DNA of 64,000 bases from Microcebus murinus (Eukaryota; Chordata; Mammalia; Primates; Cheirogaleidae): positions 53,207,001-53,271,000 of the forward strand of contig NC_134117.1 of NCBI RefSeq assembly GCF_040939455.1, written 5' to 3'. How positions within the stretch are numbered: position 1 is the first letter of the stretch; every line of letters begins with the position of its first letter. Below, in pieces: positions 26,631-37,764 of the stretch. The position numbers were made by a program, and so were the translations under genes. The notes beneath the pieces were generated by a model. That model ran no database searches and had not been told where the DNA came from. It was given only the letters and a program-made list of their open reading frames with translations.

Positions 26631-26837
26631 CAGTGGCTCATGATCAGGGTGGCAGTGGATTTTTGTCCCCCAGGGGATGTTGGCAATACTTGGAGATATT
26701 TTTGATTGTCACAACTGGGGTCATCTAGTGGGTCCCAACCACGGATGTGATAAAAATCCTACAGTGCACGGAACAGCCCCTCACAAGCAAGAGCTATCCA
26801 GCCCCCAATATCAGGAGTTCTGGGGGTGAGAAACCCT
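26631..26837 (+). mobile_element. MER20 (hAT-Charlie)
   Basis: A near-complete MER20 starts CAGTGGCTCATGATCAGGG, contains 'ttttgtcccccaggggatgttggcaatacttggagatattttt' and 'gtcacaactgggg', and ends GGTGAGAAACCCTG. The 8-bp flanks GTCTACAG and GTCTTCTA are partly alike, suggesting a decayed duplication. MER20 copies are often co-opted as regulatory DNA in placental mammals, but nothing here shows that for this copy. Confidence 0.88.
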
Positions 26838-26849
26838 GGTCTTCTATAC

Positions 26850-27490
26850 CGCTATCCAACAGAGATATTATATAATGTAATATGCATAATTATGTAATAT
26901 ACAGCAACGACAAATGCTAGGTGCTATGTATGTAAGTTTAAATTTTCTAATAGCTGCATTTTAAAAAAGTAAAAAGAAACATATGAAATTATGTTTCATT
27001 TAGTGTATTTTATTTAAACCCAATATATCCAAAATGTTATCACTTCAACATGTAATCAATATAAAATTGAGCTGCATTACATTGTTTTTTTAGAGAAGAG
27101 GTATTGATACATTGTCCAGGTTGGACTCGAATTTCTGAGCTCAAGCAATCCTCCTGCCTCAGCCCCCTGAGTAGCTGGGATTACAGGCTTTATTTGTTTT
27201 TTCATGCTAAGTTTTCAGGATTTACTATGTATCTCATACTTACGGTGCAACTCAATTTAGACACTTATGTTTTCCTCAGAAACACTTGATCTATATTTAG
27301 GTTCCATAAAATTTATGGTTGAAAATGTAAATTCACATACCTAAGTTGTTTGGACATCAATGTTTAAACATAAGTTAAAGCTAATCAAAATTAAATAAAA
27401 TATCAAGTTAAATTCCTCCATCACAAGGCCATATATCAAGTGCTCAGTGGCTACTGGTGACTAGCGGCCACCATAGCGGACAGCACAGAT
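26850..27490. mobile_element. hAT-Charlie element (MER33/MER3-like) split by an Alu fragment
   Basis: The left end is 'cgctatccaacagagatattat' and the right end 'caccatagcggacagcacag', an inverted pair of the type 'ctgtccaatacggtagcc'. Internal text such as 'taaaaagaaacatatgaaatt' and 'acccaatatatccaaaatgttatcac' supports the call. An antisense Alu piece is inserted at about 27085-27190. Confidence 0.65.
27085..27190 (-). mobile_element. Partial Alu, antisense
   Basis: It reads 'ttttttagagaagaggtattg...tcaagcaatcctcctgcctcagcc...gagtagctgggattacaggc', a truncated Alu arm in reverse orientation. It lies inside the hAT element, so it inserted later. Confidence 0.8.
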
Positions 27491-27863
27491 CTATAATGGA
27501 AGGTGCTAGTGTCTTCCTTAGGGAGGCAGAAACCACCACGCCTTCCTTTCTGATGAGCCGCCCGCCCGCCCAGGGGCAGAGGGAGCTTTGGCAGTCATGG
27601 CAGAAACTCAACGCACAAGTTCAGTTCTTAAAGGGGCACTGCCACGCTGAGACCAGTGTCTCCTCTCAGGGACCTCCAGATCTAGGGAAGGAGATGGTCA
27701 CACAAACACTACAGGTGACAAGTGGTCTAACAGAGGGCATGTGGCCAGGCTGTAGTGGAGTGACACAGAGTAACTGGACATGTGGGTGACAGTGAAGGGC
27801 TCACGTTGGAGAGACGTTGGGGATAAGCTTGAATATTCACTAGGAGCTGGCTGGGCAGGGCTG

Positions 27864-27864
<1 letters not shown>

Positions 27865-27900
<36 letters not shown>
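27865..27900. repeat. (GT)n microsatellite
   Basis: An alternating GT run of about 36 bp. Open frames through it on both strands are artefacts. Confidence 0.97.
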
Positions 27901-27901
<1 letters not shown>

Positions 27902-28158
27902 GTGCGTGTATAGGGCACAGGTACTCAAGCAGGGAAGGTGGCCCGAGCAAAGGCCAGCCAGCAGTCTGCAAGGCTGTGGCATGTAAGGCAGATCCTTGGA
28001 GGATTGGAGGATTCGCAGAGGCAGATGGTGACAGGCTCTGCATGTCTCTGCAGAGTGCAGCCCCCCTGCAGCCCAGTTCTGAGTTCTGCTCCATGAAGTG
28101 GACTTGGACTTGGGTGTTCCAGCTTTGCTTCCAGCCATCCTTGCAATAATTCTTTCTA

Positions 28159-28172
28159 CCAACAGGGGGCAG
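28159..28172 (+). promoter_or_regulatory. CTCF-like motif
   Basis: CCAACAGGGGGCAG differs from the CTCF core at one position. It lies about 30 bp from the end of a unique stretch and is not in a recognised repeat. Motif evidence only. Confidence 0.35.
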
Positions 28173-28676
28173 GGCGACCTCAGGAAACAAAACCCATATG
28201 GGACTCAGGCAGCCAAGGTTAAGTCCTGAGTTTGGCGAGATCTTTCAATCCTCAGTGGACATCTACTGAGCTTTGTGCCCGGTGCTGGGGCCTGGGTGCA
28301 CCAAGATGAGCTCCATCCTTTGCAGCCTGTGTCCCCAGGGTCCCAGGCCACAGGAATTTTTGGGACTCCCAGGAGGTAGTGGGTAGTTCTGTCAGCGGGG
28401 AGGCCAGGGGAGAACCCCGGCCAGCTTCCTGGAGGAGGTGATTCTAGAGCTGAACCAAGAGGCTAAGTTTCCCTCTTGGCTAGCAGGGTTGTGAGTGTGC
28501 CACTCCAGGGGGTGGTTGCTGGCCGTCGTCCTGGATCCTGGCATGCAGGGTACCAGGGGGTGACGGGCCACGGCCCACAGAGGGACCCATGGCCAAGCCA
28601 AGGCACTCCACTCTGGTGCAGTAGCGAGAATCAGACGGAATTTTATTTTTAAAAAACAAAAAACTCTTTTTATTAT

Positions 28677-28879
28677 GAAAACTTTCTTTTTTTCTTTTCT
28701 TTTTTCTTTCTTTTTCCTTTTTTTGAGATAGTGTCTCACTCTGTTGCCCATCTAGAGCACAGTGACATCATCATAGCTCACTGCAGCCTCAAACTCCTGA
28801 CCTCAAGCAATCCTCCCACCTCGGCCTCCCAGAGTGCTGGGTTATGGGAGTGAGCCACTGAGCCCGGCCGAAAACTTTC
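28677..28879 (-). mobile_element. Free left Alu monomer (FLAM-like), antisense, with 10-bp TSD
   Basis: A T-rich tail (28687-28724) is followed by 'gagatagtgtctcactctgttgccc...catcatagctcactgcagcctcaaactcctgacctcaagcaatcctcc...gagcccggcc'. This is a single 7SL-derived arm without the second monomer. GAAAACTTTC is repeated exactly at 28677-28686 and 28870-28879. The monomer is inserted into L1-derived sequence. Confidence 0.88.
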
Positions 28880-29230
28880 GAGTATGCACCAAACTACAGA
28901 GAAGGGTTCATGGCCTCCCCCATGTACCCATCACCTAGCACCACCAATGCCTACATTCTACCATTTTTTTCATCCATTCTCCCTCTAAATTATAAAAAAC
29001 TCTTTATTATAGAAAATTCTGAACAGCCAAGAGTGGGGAGGCTAGTCTAATGATCCCCACAGACCCCTGCTGAGCTCAAGAATGAACAGTGAGCCAGGCT
29101 TGTGTGGGCTCTAGCCCTCCCCACTCCTCCCCAGCCCTGGATTATTTTGAAGCAAATCACGGATCATTTTATATATAAATACTTTGGAATGTACTTCTCA
29201 AAGTGAGAGACTCTTTAAAGAAACATAATC
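28880..29230. mobile_element. L1ME-like fragment
   Basis: 'catgtacccatcacctagcaccaccaatgcc', 'ggattattttgaagcaaatcac' and 'tactttggaatgtacttctc...gactctttaaagaaacataat' follow the 3' UTR of old L1ME elements. It continues across the FLAM insertion. Confidence 0.7.
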
Positions 29231-29350
29231 GTACTACCAGGATCCCACCCGAGCAAGGCGAGCAGTCACTCTTCCACCCCACCCCTCCACCAGCACTGTC
29301 GGGTTTTCCAGCCCAGGAGTGGTCAGGACGGGAGAGGCACTGTAGGAAGA

Positions 29351-29364
29351 CCACCTGGTGGCGT
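29351..29364 (+). promoter_or_regulatory. CTCF-like motif (weak)
   Basis: CCACCTGGTGGCGT resembles the CTCF core with two mismatches. It is listed for completeness. Confidence 0.25.
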
Positions 29365-29544
29365 GTGGCAGGGAGGCATCGGTAGAAGGGGCTGGCGCAG
29401 GGCACCGGCTGGGGCACTGCAATGAGAGGCAGCGAGGAGGACTCGCTCTTGGCCATGCAAAGCCGTGGAGGCAGTGCTGTGGCAACCTTACTGAGTACCA
29501 GCCACCCTGCTCGCGGTGGGTGTCCTCCCCCATCCTCACTGATG

Positions 29545-29680
29545 TCCCACGAGGGAGGTTCTGCTACCTCCCCGTTTACAGATGAGGAGGATGTGGCTCC
29601 GAGAGACAGGACTGCTCAGGGCGATGCAGCGGGAACTGCAGGGCCAAGATGCAGAGCTGAGGTTCAAACTCAGCCCAAGT
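29545..29680 (-). mobile_element. MIR, antisense
   Basis: It contains 'cccgtttacagatgaggaggatgtggctccgagagac...ggttcaaactcagcc', the complement of the MIR core and its tRNA-like end. Confidence 0.65.
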
Positions 29681-30019
29681 GGTCCCAAAGCTCCGCCTCC
29701 CTGCAGCCCCAGAGCGCAGAATGGGCAGGGCCGGGGCAGGGTGGTTAAGGAAGCAGCTCCCACAGGTCCAGGCGCCCGCTTAGCTCTGGGGTGAAGGAGA
29801 GGGCCGTCCCCTCCTGTTCCTCTTTGCCACCAGGGAGACTCCATGGGTGCCCAGTGGGGGGAGAGGTGGTGGTGGCCGGCAGGGGACCCCATTCCCAGCC
29901 CACAGCTAGTAACACACCAGGGATTCCAACCAGCTCTCAGTGGCGGGCCCTCAGTGTCCCCGGCTGCCTCCCTGCCTTTTCCCTTTCTGGTCCCCATCCA
30001 AGGCCCTGCCCATGCCAGG

Positions 30020-30158
30020 CTCAAGGCAGGGACCTGCGGGATCCTGCCGGGTTCCCCACGCACCGGCCCGTCCCCACTCTCCGTGTGAGTCAGGGAGCAG
30101 AGGGTGGCTGTCCCCTCACAGGTGCCTGCCTCGGGGGCAGAGAACACGGGCTCAGGCA
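30020..30158. repeat. Local duplication, copy 1
   Basis: The first 36 bases (30020-30055) match 31628-31663 with a single C/T difference. The similarity continues with gaps through GTGTGAGT...GAGCAG and GGTGGCTGTCCC to about 30158. It is not a repeat family I recognise. Confidence 0.75.
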
Positions 30159-30268
30159 CGCCACTCGGGGGGTTCTGAGCTCAGAGCCCGACTCAGCGTG
30201 GGCTGACCAGGCGCTCTTGCTCCATGCTCTAAAGCTTCTGTTACCATGCTCCTCAGAGTAAGGTCTCG

Positions 30269-30284
30269 CCCCCCCCCCCCCCCC
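30269..30284. repeat. Poly(C), 16 bases
   Basis: An uninterrupted run of 16 C, followed by GCGC. It is prone to length error in sequencing and could form an i-motif or G-quadruplex on the other strand. Confidence 0.95.
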
Positions 30285-30579
30285 GCGCTGCACCTCCCTT
30301 CCCACTGCCCCACGAAATCCCGCATCTGCCATCAGGTGGGTGGCAGAGGGCTGGCCAGTTCTGGGCACGGCTGGACTGGGTGGAGCGTCCCTCTCCCGAC
30401 CCGGGCTTCCGCTGGGGCTGCTCCAGCCTCCGGGGGAGGGGGCGGGGTTTCCAGCAGTGGGAGGGTGGCAGTTGGGAGCAGTGAGTGGACAACCTCCTGC
30501 TTGCCCAGATTACAGACCCGGAGACAGGCGTGGTGGGAGCCTTCTGGGCCCAGAGCCGGTAACTCCCCAGAGGAGGCTC

Positions 30580-30720
30580 AGGCCCTTTCTGGGCCTCAGT
30601 TTTTCCATCTGCAGTACGAGGCTGTACCTGGTCATGGAGCGGTTATGAAGCTCCAGGAAAGCATTTCTGTGCAAGTCATTTGCAAACTCTGAAGTGCTGT
30701 GCCTGGTGATAGGATAGGAG
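30580..30720 (+). mobile_element. MIR, sense
   Basis: 'tttctgggcctcagtttttccatctgcagtacgagg...gaagtgctgtgcctgg' is a MIR core plus 3' part. Confidence 0.65.
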
Positions 30721-31279
30721 GCAACTTCATCCCCCCACTGCTTCCTGGCCTTTGGACTGAGACCATGTCCACTGCTCCATCCTACCAGGGCCCTAGAGCC
30801 GCCTCTCGCCTGCAGCCCTGCATGCCCCAGGAGCACATTTTGGAGGGGAGTCTTGGGGTGACCCCCACATTGGCCCCTTTCCTCATCTGTCTTGATCACC
30901 AGTCACTTCTGCCCCCTGCAGCCCCTGCCCACGGGACAGTTCCCGTTAATCTCCAGCCTTGCCCACCTTCTACCTCCCCTGCGCCCGGGCCCCTGCCTCC
31001 CGCCTCCTTAACCCGGGGCTTTGACTGGGCGCTCTCCGCTCTGGCGAGGGGGGCAGCCCTCCCCATCCGAGGCCCCCCAAGGCACCCAAGGAGAACTCTG
31101 GGTCCAGTGGCCTGGAAGGAAGATGGACAGGGCCTAATTGGTCTCTCTGTGTGGCCGGGTGGTCCCTGAGGACGCACGGCGATCGATGCGCATCGATGTC
31201 TGAGTCAGACACCTGCGGACCTCGAACCAGCCCAAACTGCAAGCACTGCTCCCACGGGGGAGACAGGGAATCATGGCCA

Positions 31280-31410
31280 TCCTGGGGCCAGAAGGGACAT
31301 TAGGGACATTCCCTTATTCCATAGATGAGGAGACAGACGACCAGAGGATGAAGGACTTATCCAAGGTCACTGTCAGCAGGTGGAGAAGTGGGCTCCAGCC
31401 CAGGTGTTCT
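31280..31410 (-). mobile_element. MIR, antisense
   Basis: 'cccttattccatagatgaggagacagacgacc...ttatccaaggtcactgtcagcag' matches the MIR complement. Confidence 0.65.
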
Positions 31411-31627
31411 GCTTCCCTCCCCTTCCCGCGCCCCCCGCCTGCCTGGGTCCTGCCGCCCAGACAGATGAGGCGCCGGCCAGGGGCTCCCCGGCCCTGAGAT
31501 GCCCGGAGGGGCTCTGCTGGGCTGGACATGGCTGGCAGACCCCGGCCCACAGAGACCTCGATGACCTGGGAACCAGAGGGAAGTTTAGGGCTCCCCTTGG
31601 CCAGCCCCATCCTCAGGTGGCCCCGTC

Positions 31628-31749
31628 CTCAAGGCAGGGACCTGTGGGATCCTGCCGGGTTCCGCACTCACTCTCCATGTGAGTGGGGGAGCAGCAGGTG
31701 GCTGTCCCACCTCTATTGCCTCCCATTGGAGGAACAGAGGCACAGGCAC
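31628..31749. repeat. Local duplication, copy 2
   Basis: This is the partner of 30020-30158, in direct orientation about 1.6 kb apart. It lacks about 14 bases present in copy 1 just after the near-identical 36-bp start. Confidence 0.75.
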
Positions 31750-32019
31750 CCGTTCCTCCTCTCTCCTCCTTCAGAACCACCTCTGGGCGAAGGGAGGGAG
31801 ACGGCCACCCGGCTGCCCCTGGAAGGGGGATTCCAGACGGAGTGGCCCCAGCTCTGCCCTGCTGCCCCCCACAAGAAGGCAAACAGGACAAGATCTTCCT
31901 CCCTCCTGTAGGTACGGGCCCACCTCCGTGCTTCTCCTGGAGCCCCCCCCCCCTCCAACTCAGCTGCCGGGCAGGCTGCCCTGGCTAAAGCCCTGGATAG
32001 GGAGGCGCAGCTGCTGCCC

Positions 32020-32165
32020 TTGTTAGAGCACTGCACGGGGAGCCCAGAAACCTGGATTCGAGTCCTCAACCTTCCTGTTGCTGTGTGATCTTCCGTAAGT
32101 CACTTCATGTCTCTGAGTCCGCACGATGGTAACAATTCCACCAGCCCTGCCTTGATCAATGAAGT
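32020..32165 (+). mobile_element. MIR, sense
   Basis: 'gcccagaaacctggattcgagtcctcaacc', 'tgctgtgtgatcttccgtaagtcacttcatgtctctgag' and the following core identify a MIR. A second MIR-like core is at about 32280-32400. Confidence 0.75.
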
Positions 32166-32439
32166 CCAATCTGGAAAAAACCCTGGACAAGTACAAGGGG
32201 CAGGCCTGTCCTGAGATGGGCCAGACATGGGCTGAGAGAACCACAATGAGCGTCCACAAGGTGGGTCCTTCCTGGGCCCCAGAATACCGATCCCAGCACG
32301 TTGCTGATTTGCTGTGTGGCCCTAAGGAAGTGGCCTACCCTTTCTGGGCTTTGTGAAAGCATGGAGATAAATGTTTCTCTACGCCGTGGTATCGACCTCC
32401 TGGCAACAAGGGGAAGCTAAATGCAGAAGAGCTGTAAGG

Positions 32440-32680
32440 GCCTTGGAAGACAGGCCACCTATAAACGCAAGAGATTATTAACAACATCCAATAATCGTGC
32501 TGTCTGCTGACAGAAGTAATGGCGCCCGGCGCTGGGCAGGGAGAGCAGTGCTGTCAGCGTGGCGGCGGCTCCTAGCTGGTTTTCCTCTCGGGCTCATTAC
32601 CCTCCGTGCTTGTTTATGTGGGGCTTCGCCTCTGCAAACCAACCGCCAATTAGTTCCTCCGCGGGCGTGCCCAGGAGGTG
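32440..32680. promoter_or_regulatory. Candidate conserved non-coding element
   Basis: A non-repetitive patch holds closely spaced AT-rich motifs (GATTATTAACAACATCCAATAAT, CCAATTAG) and E-box-like sites, in otherwise GC-rich DNA. No open frame explains it. Conservation is inferred from texture only. Confidence 0.25.
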
Positions 32681-34480
32681 GCAGGAAGGGCACGGGGTGA
32701 CAGAAGCTGCAGCCCCATGGAGGGGGGTCTGGCTCGGCCGCAGGGGAGGGACGGGCAGGGCTGGGAACGGAAGGTTCTCCCGGTTCTCAGTGCCCACTTC
32801 TGCCGCTGCCCTGAGCATCTGGGTAGACAGTGTTCCCTCTCTGGGCCTCAGTTTCCCCACCAAAGCTGCCAGTGCAGGAAGGCGTTGAGGAGTTATGGGT
32901 TGTGTGTCCCCGGGTCACCTCCTGACTTGCCCAGCCACCCTTTCCTCTCTGTCCTTGTGGATGCTTGGCGTTGGCACAGGGAGGTCGCCTGTAACTCCCA
33001 GCCTGGGGAATCCCACGGGTGTCTTCTCTGTGGCCGAGTCCTCGTGGCAGCTCCCGGAGCCCGGGAGTCGGCGGCATGCTGTGCAGCTCTCTGAGCCTCC
33101 ACTTCCTCGTCTGTAGGGTGGGGCTGTGGTTCCCGCCCTGCCAGGCCGGGGTGCCAGGTCCTGGGTGCAGGGAGCCGTCCTCGTCCTGCAGGGGGGGCCC
33201 CCGCAGGGCCTGGCTGGGCTGCAGGACGGTCCTCAGCCCGCAGCTGGCGGGCGTGTGGCGGGTGGGCCCCGCCTAGGTGGGAGAGACCAAGGCTCTGCCG
33301 CTGTTGTCTTTCATGCACGCGGGGCCTGCGGGGACTTTTCTCCCGTCCCGGCTCCTTTGCTGGCTCTCTCTTTAGACGACTGCTCTCATTCTGTCTCCCT
33401 TTCACCGCACAGCCTATTTTTAACTTTCGGCTTTGGGGGAGGTGGAGGAAGGGCAGCCGAGCAGTGTTTTTCCTTCCGTCCTCTTTCTTGCTCTCATGTC
33501 TTTCCGCAGTCCTCCTCGGGGTCCTCCCTGGCCCTCCCATCTGGCCTGTCTCCTCCCCCGTGCTCTCTCCCTCCCTCTGCCTCTGGGCTCTTCTGTCCTT
33601 GCCCTAAGTGCTGGTTCTTGCCACATCACTCTTGACCGCTAATGGCAGCCGACACTGGTGACCACTCCCTCCTTCTGGAAGCCTGAGCTCTTTTTGGTGT
33701 CCGCGCCCTGCTAGGCATGCATGTGCGTGCTGCCCCAGCCCTCCCATTAGCTGCTGGGTGAAGCGGGCAGCTGTGGGTGCCTGTCCAGTGGCCGCCCTTC
33801 CACCTTCTTTGCCTACCCTCAACCCCCTGCCCGCCCGCCCACCCGGCCTCAGGCCCTGTTGTTGGGGTGAGGCTGATCCACCCCCTGGATTCAGAGATGC
33901 CCTGTGACCAGGCCTGGCCTGCGGGAGCCCAGCCTAGGATTTTGCTGAGAAGGAAAAGTGGTCTTCCCTCTTGGCTGTGTGGTAGGATGTCAGCTCGGGG
34001 CTGTCCAGGCGTCTTGACCACCGCAGGGGGACCCGGCCCAAGGAAGAAAAGAGAGCCGATGGATGGAAGGAGGAGAGGTTCCCAAGCTCTAGACTGAACA
34101 CCTGGATCCAGTTGTTCCTGATTTTGATGTTTCAGTCACGTGCACTGATATTTTTTTTCCTTAAGCCATTTGGAGTTCATTGTTTGGCACTAGTAACTGC
34201 AAGAGTCCTGACTTGCCCATTAGGGTTCAAGCCGGCTTCTCTTCCCAGTCCATCCTCTGCCCCACAGCCCTGCCCTGCCCCACAGCTCCTCCTTTCCTGT
34301 GGCTGAGAATGCCCAAATCCCCAGCCCAGCTGCACTCCCGGACTTCTGCCCTGCATTAGCACCTGCCCCAGACACTTCTGGTGGGATGCCTTGTGGAGGC
34401 GCTGCAAATGCAATCTGTCCCAAATTATACTCATCTTCTGCCCTTTGTCTTCCAGAGTTTTCTGACTCGGGGATTAGCAA
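32681..34480. other. GC-rich intergenic sequence
   Basis: MIR traces only (for example about 33050-33120, 'gtgcagctctctgagcctccacttcctcgtctgt'). A 215-codon minus-strand frame (32893-33540) and a 169-codon plus-strand frame overlap each other and lack family resemblance, so they are not accepted. Confidence 0.5.
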
Positions 34481-34493
34481 TCATTGTATTCTG

Positions 34494-34653
34494 TCCATCC
34501 ATCCATCTACCTTCCCATTCATCCACATATCCATCCAGCCACCCATCCATCCACCATCCGCATACCCAGCCCATCCATCCATCCATCTACCCACCCATCC
34601 ATCCATCCATCCACAAACCCATCCATCCATCCATCTACCCACCCATTCATCAT
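34494..34653. repeat. (CATC)n tetranucleotide microsatellite, imperfect
   Basis: About 160 bp of CATC/CACC units with interruptions. It generates long shadow open frames (His-Pro-Ser-Ile repeats) on both strands. Confidence 0.95.
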
Positions 34654-34669
34654 CTCCTGCTTCTCCTAA

Positions 34670-34880
34670 CAGCAACAACTATGACAATAACAACAGCCTG
34701 TTTATTGAGGGCTTACTTGATGCCAGGTACCATCCTAACCAATTTACACATACCAACTCATGTAACCCCCAAACCAACTTGTGCAGCAGGTAGTGTCATT
34801 ATCCTTGTCTCAGAGGCGAGGAGACTGAGGCACACAAGGGATGAGTAACTCTCAGGCAGTAAGTGCACAGCCAGGAGTCC
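34670..34880 (-). mobile_element. MIR, near full length, antisense
   Basis: 'ttattgagggcttacttgatgccaggtacc', 'aactcatgtaacccc', 'gcagcaggtagtgtcattatcc' and 'gaggagactgaggcac' follow the MIR complement from its 3' end to its tRNA head. Confidence 0.85.
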
Positions 34881-36735
34881 TCGTTGCTCAAGCCAGAGAC
34901 CTGGGAATTGTCCTCCTGTCCCCACTCTTCCTAGTCAGTCGGTCCCCACATCCAGCCGACTCTGTCTCTGAAGTCACTCTCAGCCTGGCCCGTTTCTCTC
35001 CCCCACCTACCCCAGGGCACCCCCACGTCTTCCTGAGACTTGGCACCAGCCTCAGGCTCTGCCCCCCGCTCCTGTCCATCCCCGCTGTTCGGTGAGGCCC
35101 CGCCCTGCTGGGATCGCCCCCGAGAGAGCCTCAGCACGGGCGGGCGGGCCTCGTGGAGAACGTGTCCTGGCGCTGCAGGGCTGAGGCTGCCAGGGGCTTT
35201 CACCATCACGTCCGAGCTCCGATCGGCGCCTGGCTCAGACCAGGCACTTAATACACCTTGTTGAATGTCATGAGGCCTGAAAGACGCCTTGGGAACCCCT
35301 TGGAGCTGGCCGTGGGTTTTCAGGATGAAGTGCCCCCAGTAACACTAAATGCCTCCGGTCCCGGGGCACTCACTCCCTGGAGTCCACTCCATCCTGGGAC
35401 GGCTCCGGCAGACGTTCTCGCTGACGGGGGAGGGGCGTGTCAGACCCACTCAGGCGTCCGAGGGCCTGTGGTCAGCTAAACACCTGTGACCACCCACCTC
35501 CCAGCCGTCAGAATCTCTCCCACACCCCCTCCCTCCTTGGTGACTTATGGGCAGAGGGCATCTGGAGCCGGGGGACCAGGGCACTCTCTGTACCCACCCC
35601 AGCCCCACCCAGGTGGGTGCCCCACGTAGGCAGCCCCTGCAGCTGCGGCAGGGGCAGCTGAGGCTGGGCGGTCGGTGATAGTCATCGCTGCGTCTGTGTG
35701 TGAGTCTCGGGGCGTGTGGCAGGGCTGGGGCTCCTCCTGGGGTCTGCAGAGGGCCACGTCTGAGGCCCAGGTGTGTCGGGCTGGGAGACCTGGGTTCCCT
35801 TTGAGGCCAGGCCGTGCCACCCCGGCCAGCAACACTGCCTCTGGGCCCGTCCCTGGGGAGGAGGTGCGGGTGCCCAGTGTGTGCGCAGCTGCCTTTGGAG
35901 GCGCTGAGGTGTGGGCGGAGAGGCCCAGGCCTGGGCCGGCTTGTGCAAGCACTGGGGGGCCGGGGGGGGCACAAACCCAGAAGGACTCTGGCCGTGACGG
36001 GTGGGGCGGCAGCCTCAGAGGTGCACCCCTCGGCTCTCCCTTGAAGAGAAGCCACCCTGGGGGACATGGCTGGCTGACACCCCCAGCTGCCACACCTGCA
36101 GGACCCGCTGTGGTGCTCACACCCGACCCCTGCTCTCCCCAGGCCGCCCCTGGCAATGGCTGAGCCTGGTGATGCTCCCAGAGCCAGCAGTGCTTGCAGA
36201 CGTGGGATTCCTCCAGTGGCAGCTTTGCTCGGGTCTCAGCTCCCGGCTGGGGCATTCCTGGAGCGGTGCTGGGCCTCAGGCCCCTCCTCCCGGGCCTCCT
36301 TCCTGTCCCCATCCTGCTCTCCCCGCTTGGTCCTGCTCCCTCTCCCCTTTATCCCTCATACGCAGTTCCTGGAGGACCCAGATGACCCACTCATCGTGAC
36401 TGGAGGACAGTGCTGCCGAGGTCCAAGGGGCTCCAGCACCACCCGTAGCGCCGGCAGGAGTGTCTGGCGGAAGGTGCTGCCCAGAGGCAGGATGGAACAG
36501 CCGGGCCAGCACCTCCGAGTCCTGGGGAGTCCTCGGAGGTGAGGCTTGGAAGACCTGAGTTCCCGCTCTCAGCCCCAGCCTCACCACAGCCCTTGGTCTC
36601 CTGCTGGCAAGTATGTGCTTGTCCGGCCCCTGCCCGAGATCCCTGGGGCCCGACACGCCCTCTCAGTCTGCCAGGATCGTCACCTCCTGGAGCGTCCTGG
36701 TCCCCGTGGGACCAACCGACAGGACGTCGGGGCAG
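34881..36735. other. GC-rich intergenic sequence
   Basis: No gene or dated repeat is recognised. Large overlapping open frames on both strands (up to 255 codons, 35545-36312 minus) reflect low stop-codon density in GC-rich DNA. They have the Pro/Ala/Gly/Arg-rich make-up of random frames. Confidence 0.5.
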
Positions 36736-36739
36736 GAGG

Positions 36740-36845
36740 GCCTTCAGAGACCATATGGCTCCACCACTTACATATACAGAGAGGCTCAGAGAGGTTAATT
36801 TACTTACCCAAAGCCACACAGTAGGTCTGAAGCAGGCTGGCCAGG
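36740..36845 (-). mobile_element. MIR, antisense
   Basis: 'gaggctcagagaggttaatttacttacccaaagccacacagtaggtctg' is the MIR core complement. Confidence 0.7.
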
Positions 36846-37344
36846 ACCATGGCTTTGGGGTGGCCTGGCCTGGGCCCTTCTCACGTGGCTGGGTGGTTCC
36901 CTGTGGCCTCCGACCAAATCAGAGGGCACTGCCCCTCCAAGGCCCACATGAAGGACAGAGCTCTGCAGGGGGGGGGGGCAGTGGGGCTCCCATCTACCTC
37001 CCCAGCCCACAGCCCGAATTCCTCCTTCTGACACCTTGGGGCCTCCCCAGCCTGGCTCAACTTCCCCTCCTGGCTGTGCTGACCCTCGGGTTCTCCCAGG
37101 CCCGCCTCAAGCTTCTACTCACTCCAGAGCCCTCCTGGAGGGCCCTCTCCTCCTGATGGTGGCACAGGGCCTGTCTCTGCCAAGGCTTCCCTGACCCCCG
37201 CCCACAGTGCCTGCCCAGGGGCTCCCCTAGGCCTCGGCCCTCATTTCCTGCTTGGCACTCGGCAGGGCACAGCCCTCAGCGGTGGCCTCTTCTTTCTGAG
37301 CATGTCCTGCCTTGGACCTAGCCCTGCGTGCCCAGAGTCGTGCG

Positions 37345-37470
37345 TGGAGACAAGAAAGTGCATGGGCTTTGGAGTCAGACAGACCTGGGTTTGAGCTGCA
37401 GCTTGGCTAGGGTGGGCTCTTCATGTCCCTGTGCCTCAGTGTCCTTGCATGTAAATGGGGAAATGAACAC
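37345..37470 (+). mobile_element. MIR, sense
   Basis: 'gcatgggctttggagtcagacagacctgggtttgagctgcagcttgg' followed by 'tgtgcctcagtgtccttgcatgtaaatgggg' marks a good MIR copy. Confidence 0.85.
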
Positions 37471-37764
37471 CCAGCTTGGACATGTGGGCATCATGTATGG
37501 GAGGTGCCCGGGACGGCCTGGCTCGGCGCTGTCCCGGCTGTCTGAGCTGCTGCCCCGCCCCTCCCCTTCCCTGCCGCAAGTTCGGGCTCAGGCTAAGCAC
37601 CCAGGAGATGCTCAGACCCGAGATACAGAAAGCAGGAAGCAACGGAGGCGGCTCTGGGGAGGGGTCCGTGGGGAGACAGTGAGAGCCCTGTCAGCTCGCA
37701 GCTGAGCTCGGAAACACCGACTCAGCACCAGCTTCCAGAGTGAGAAAGTCTGCGCTGCAGGGGC

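Larger units (their letters stand above)
27491..28676. other. Intergenic, mostly unassigned
   Basis: This contains a (GT)n tract (27865-27900) and a CTCF-like motif (28159-28172), listed separately. No gene is supported. Confidence 0.5.

Noticed and set aside
26039..26728. 229-codon plus-strand frame
   Set aside because: It runs into a MER20 element at its end and has biased composition without a domain.
34299..34848. Histidine/proline/serine-rich open frames
   Set aside because: They are translations of the CATC microsatellite and an antisense MIR.
35545..36312. 255-codon minus-strand open frame
   Set aside because: Opposite and overlapping frames of similar size exist, there is no recognisable motif, and it sits in GC-rich sequence.
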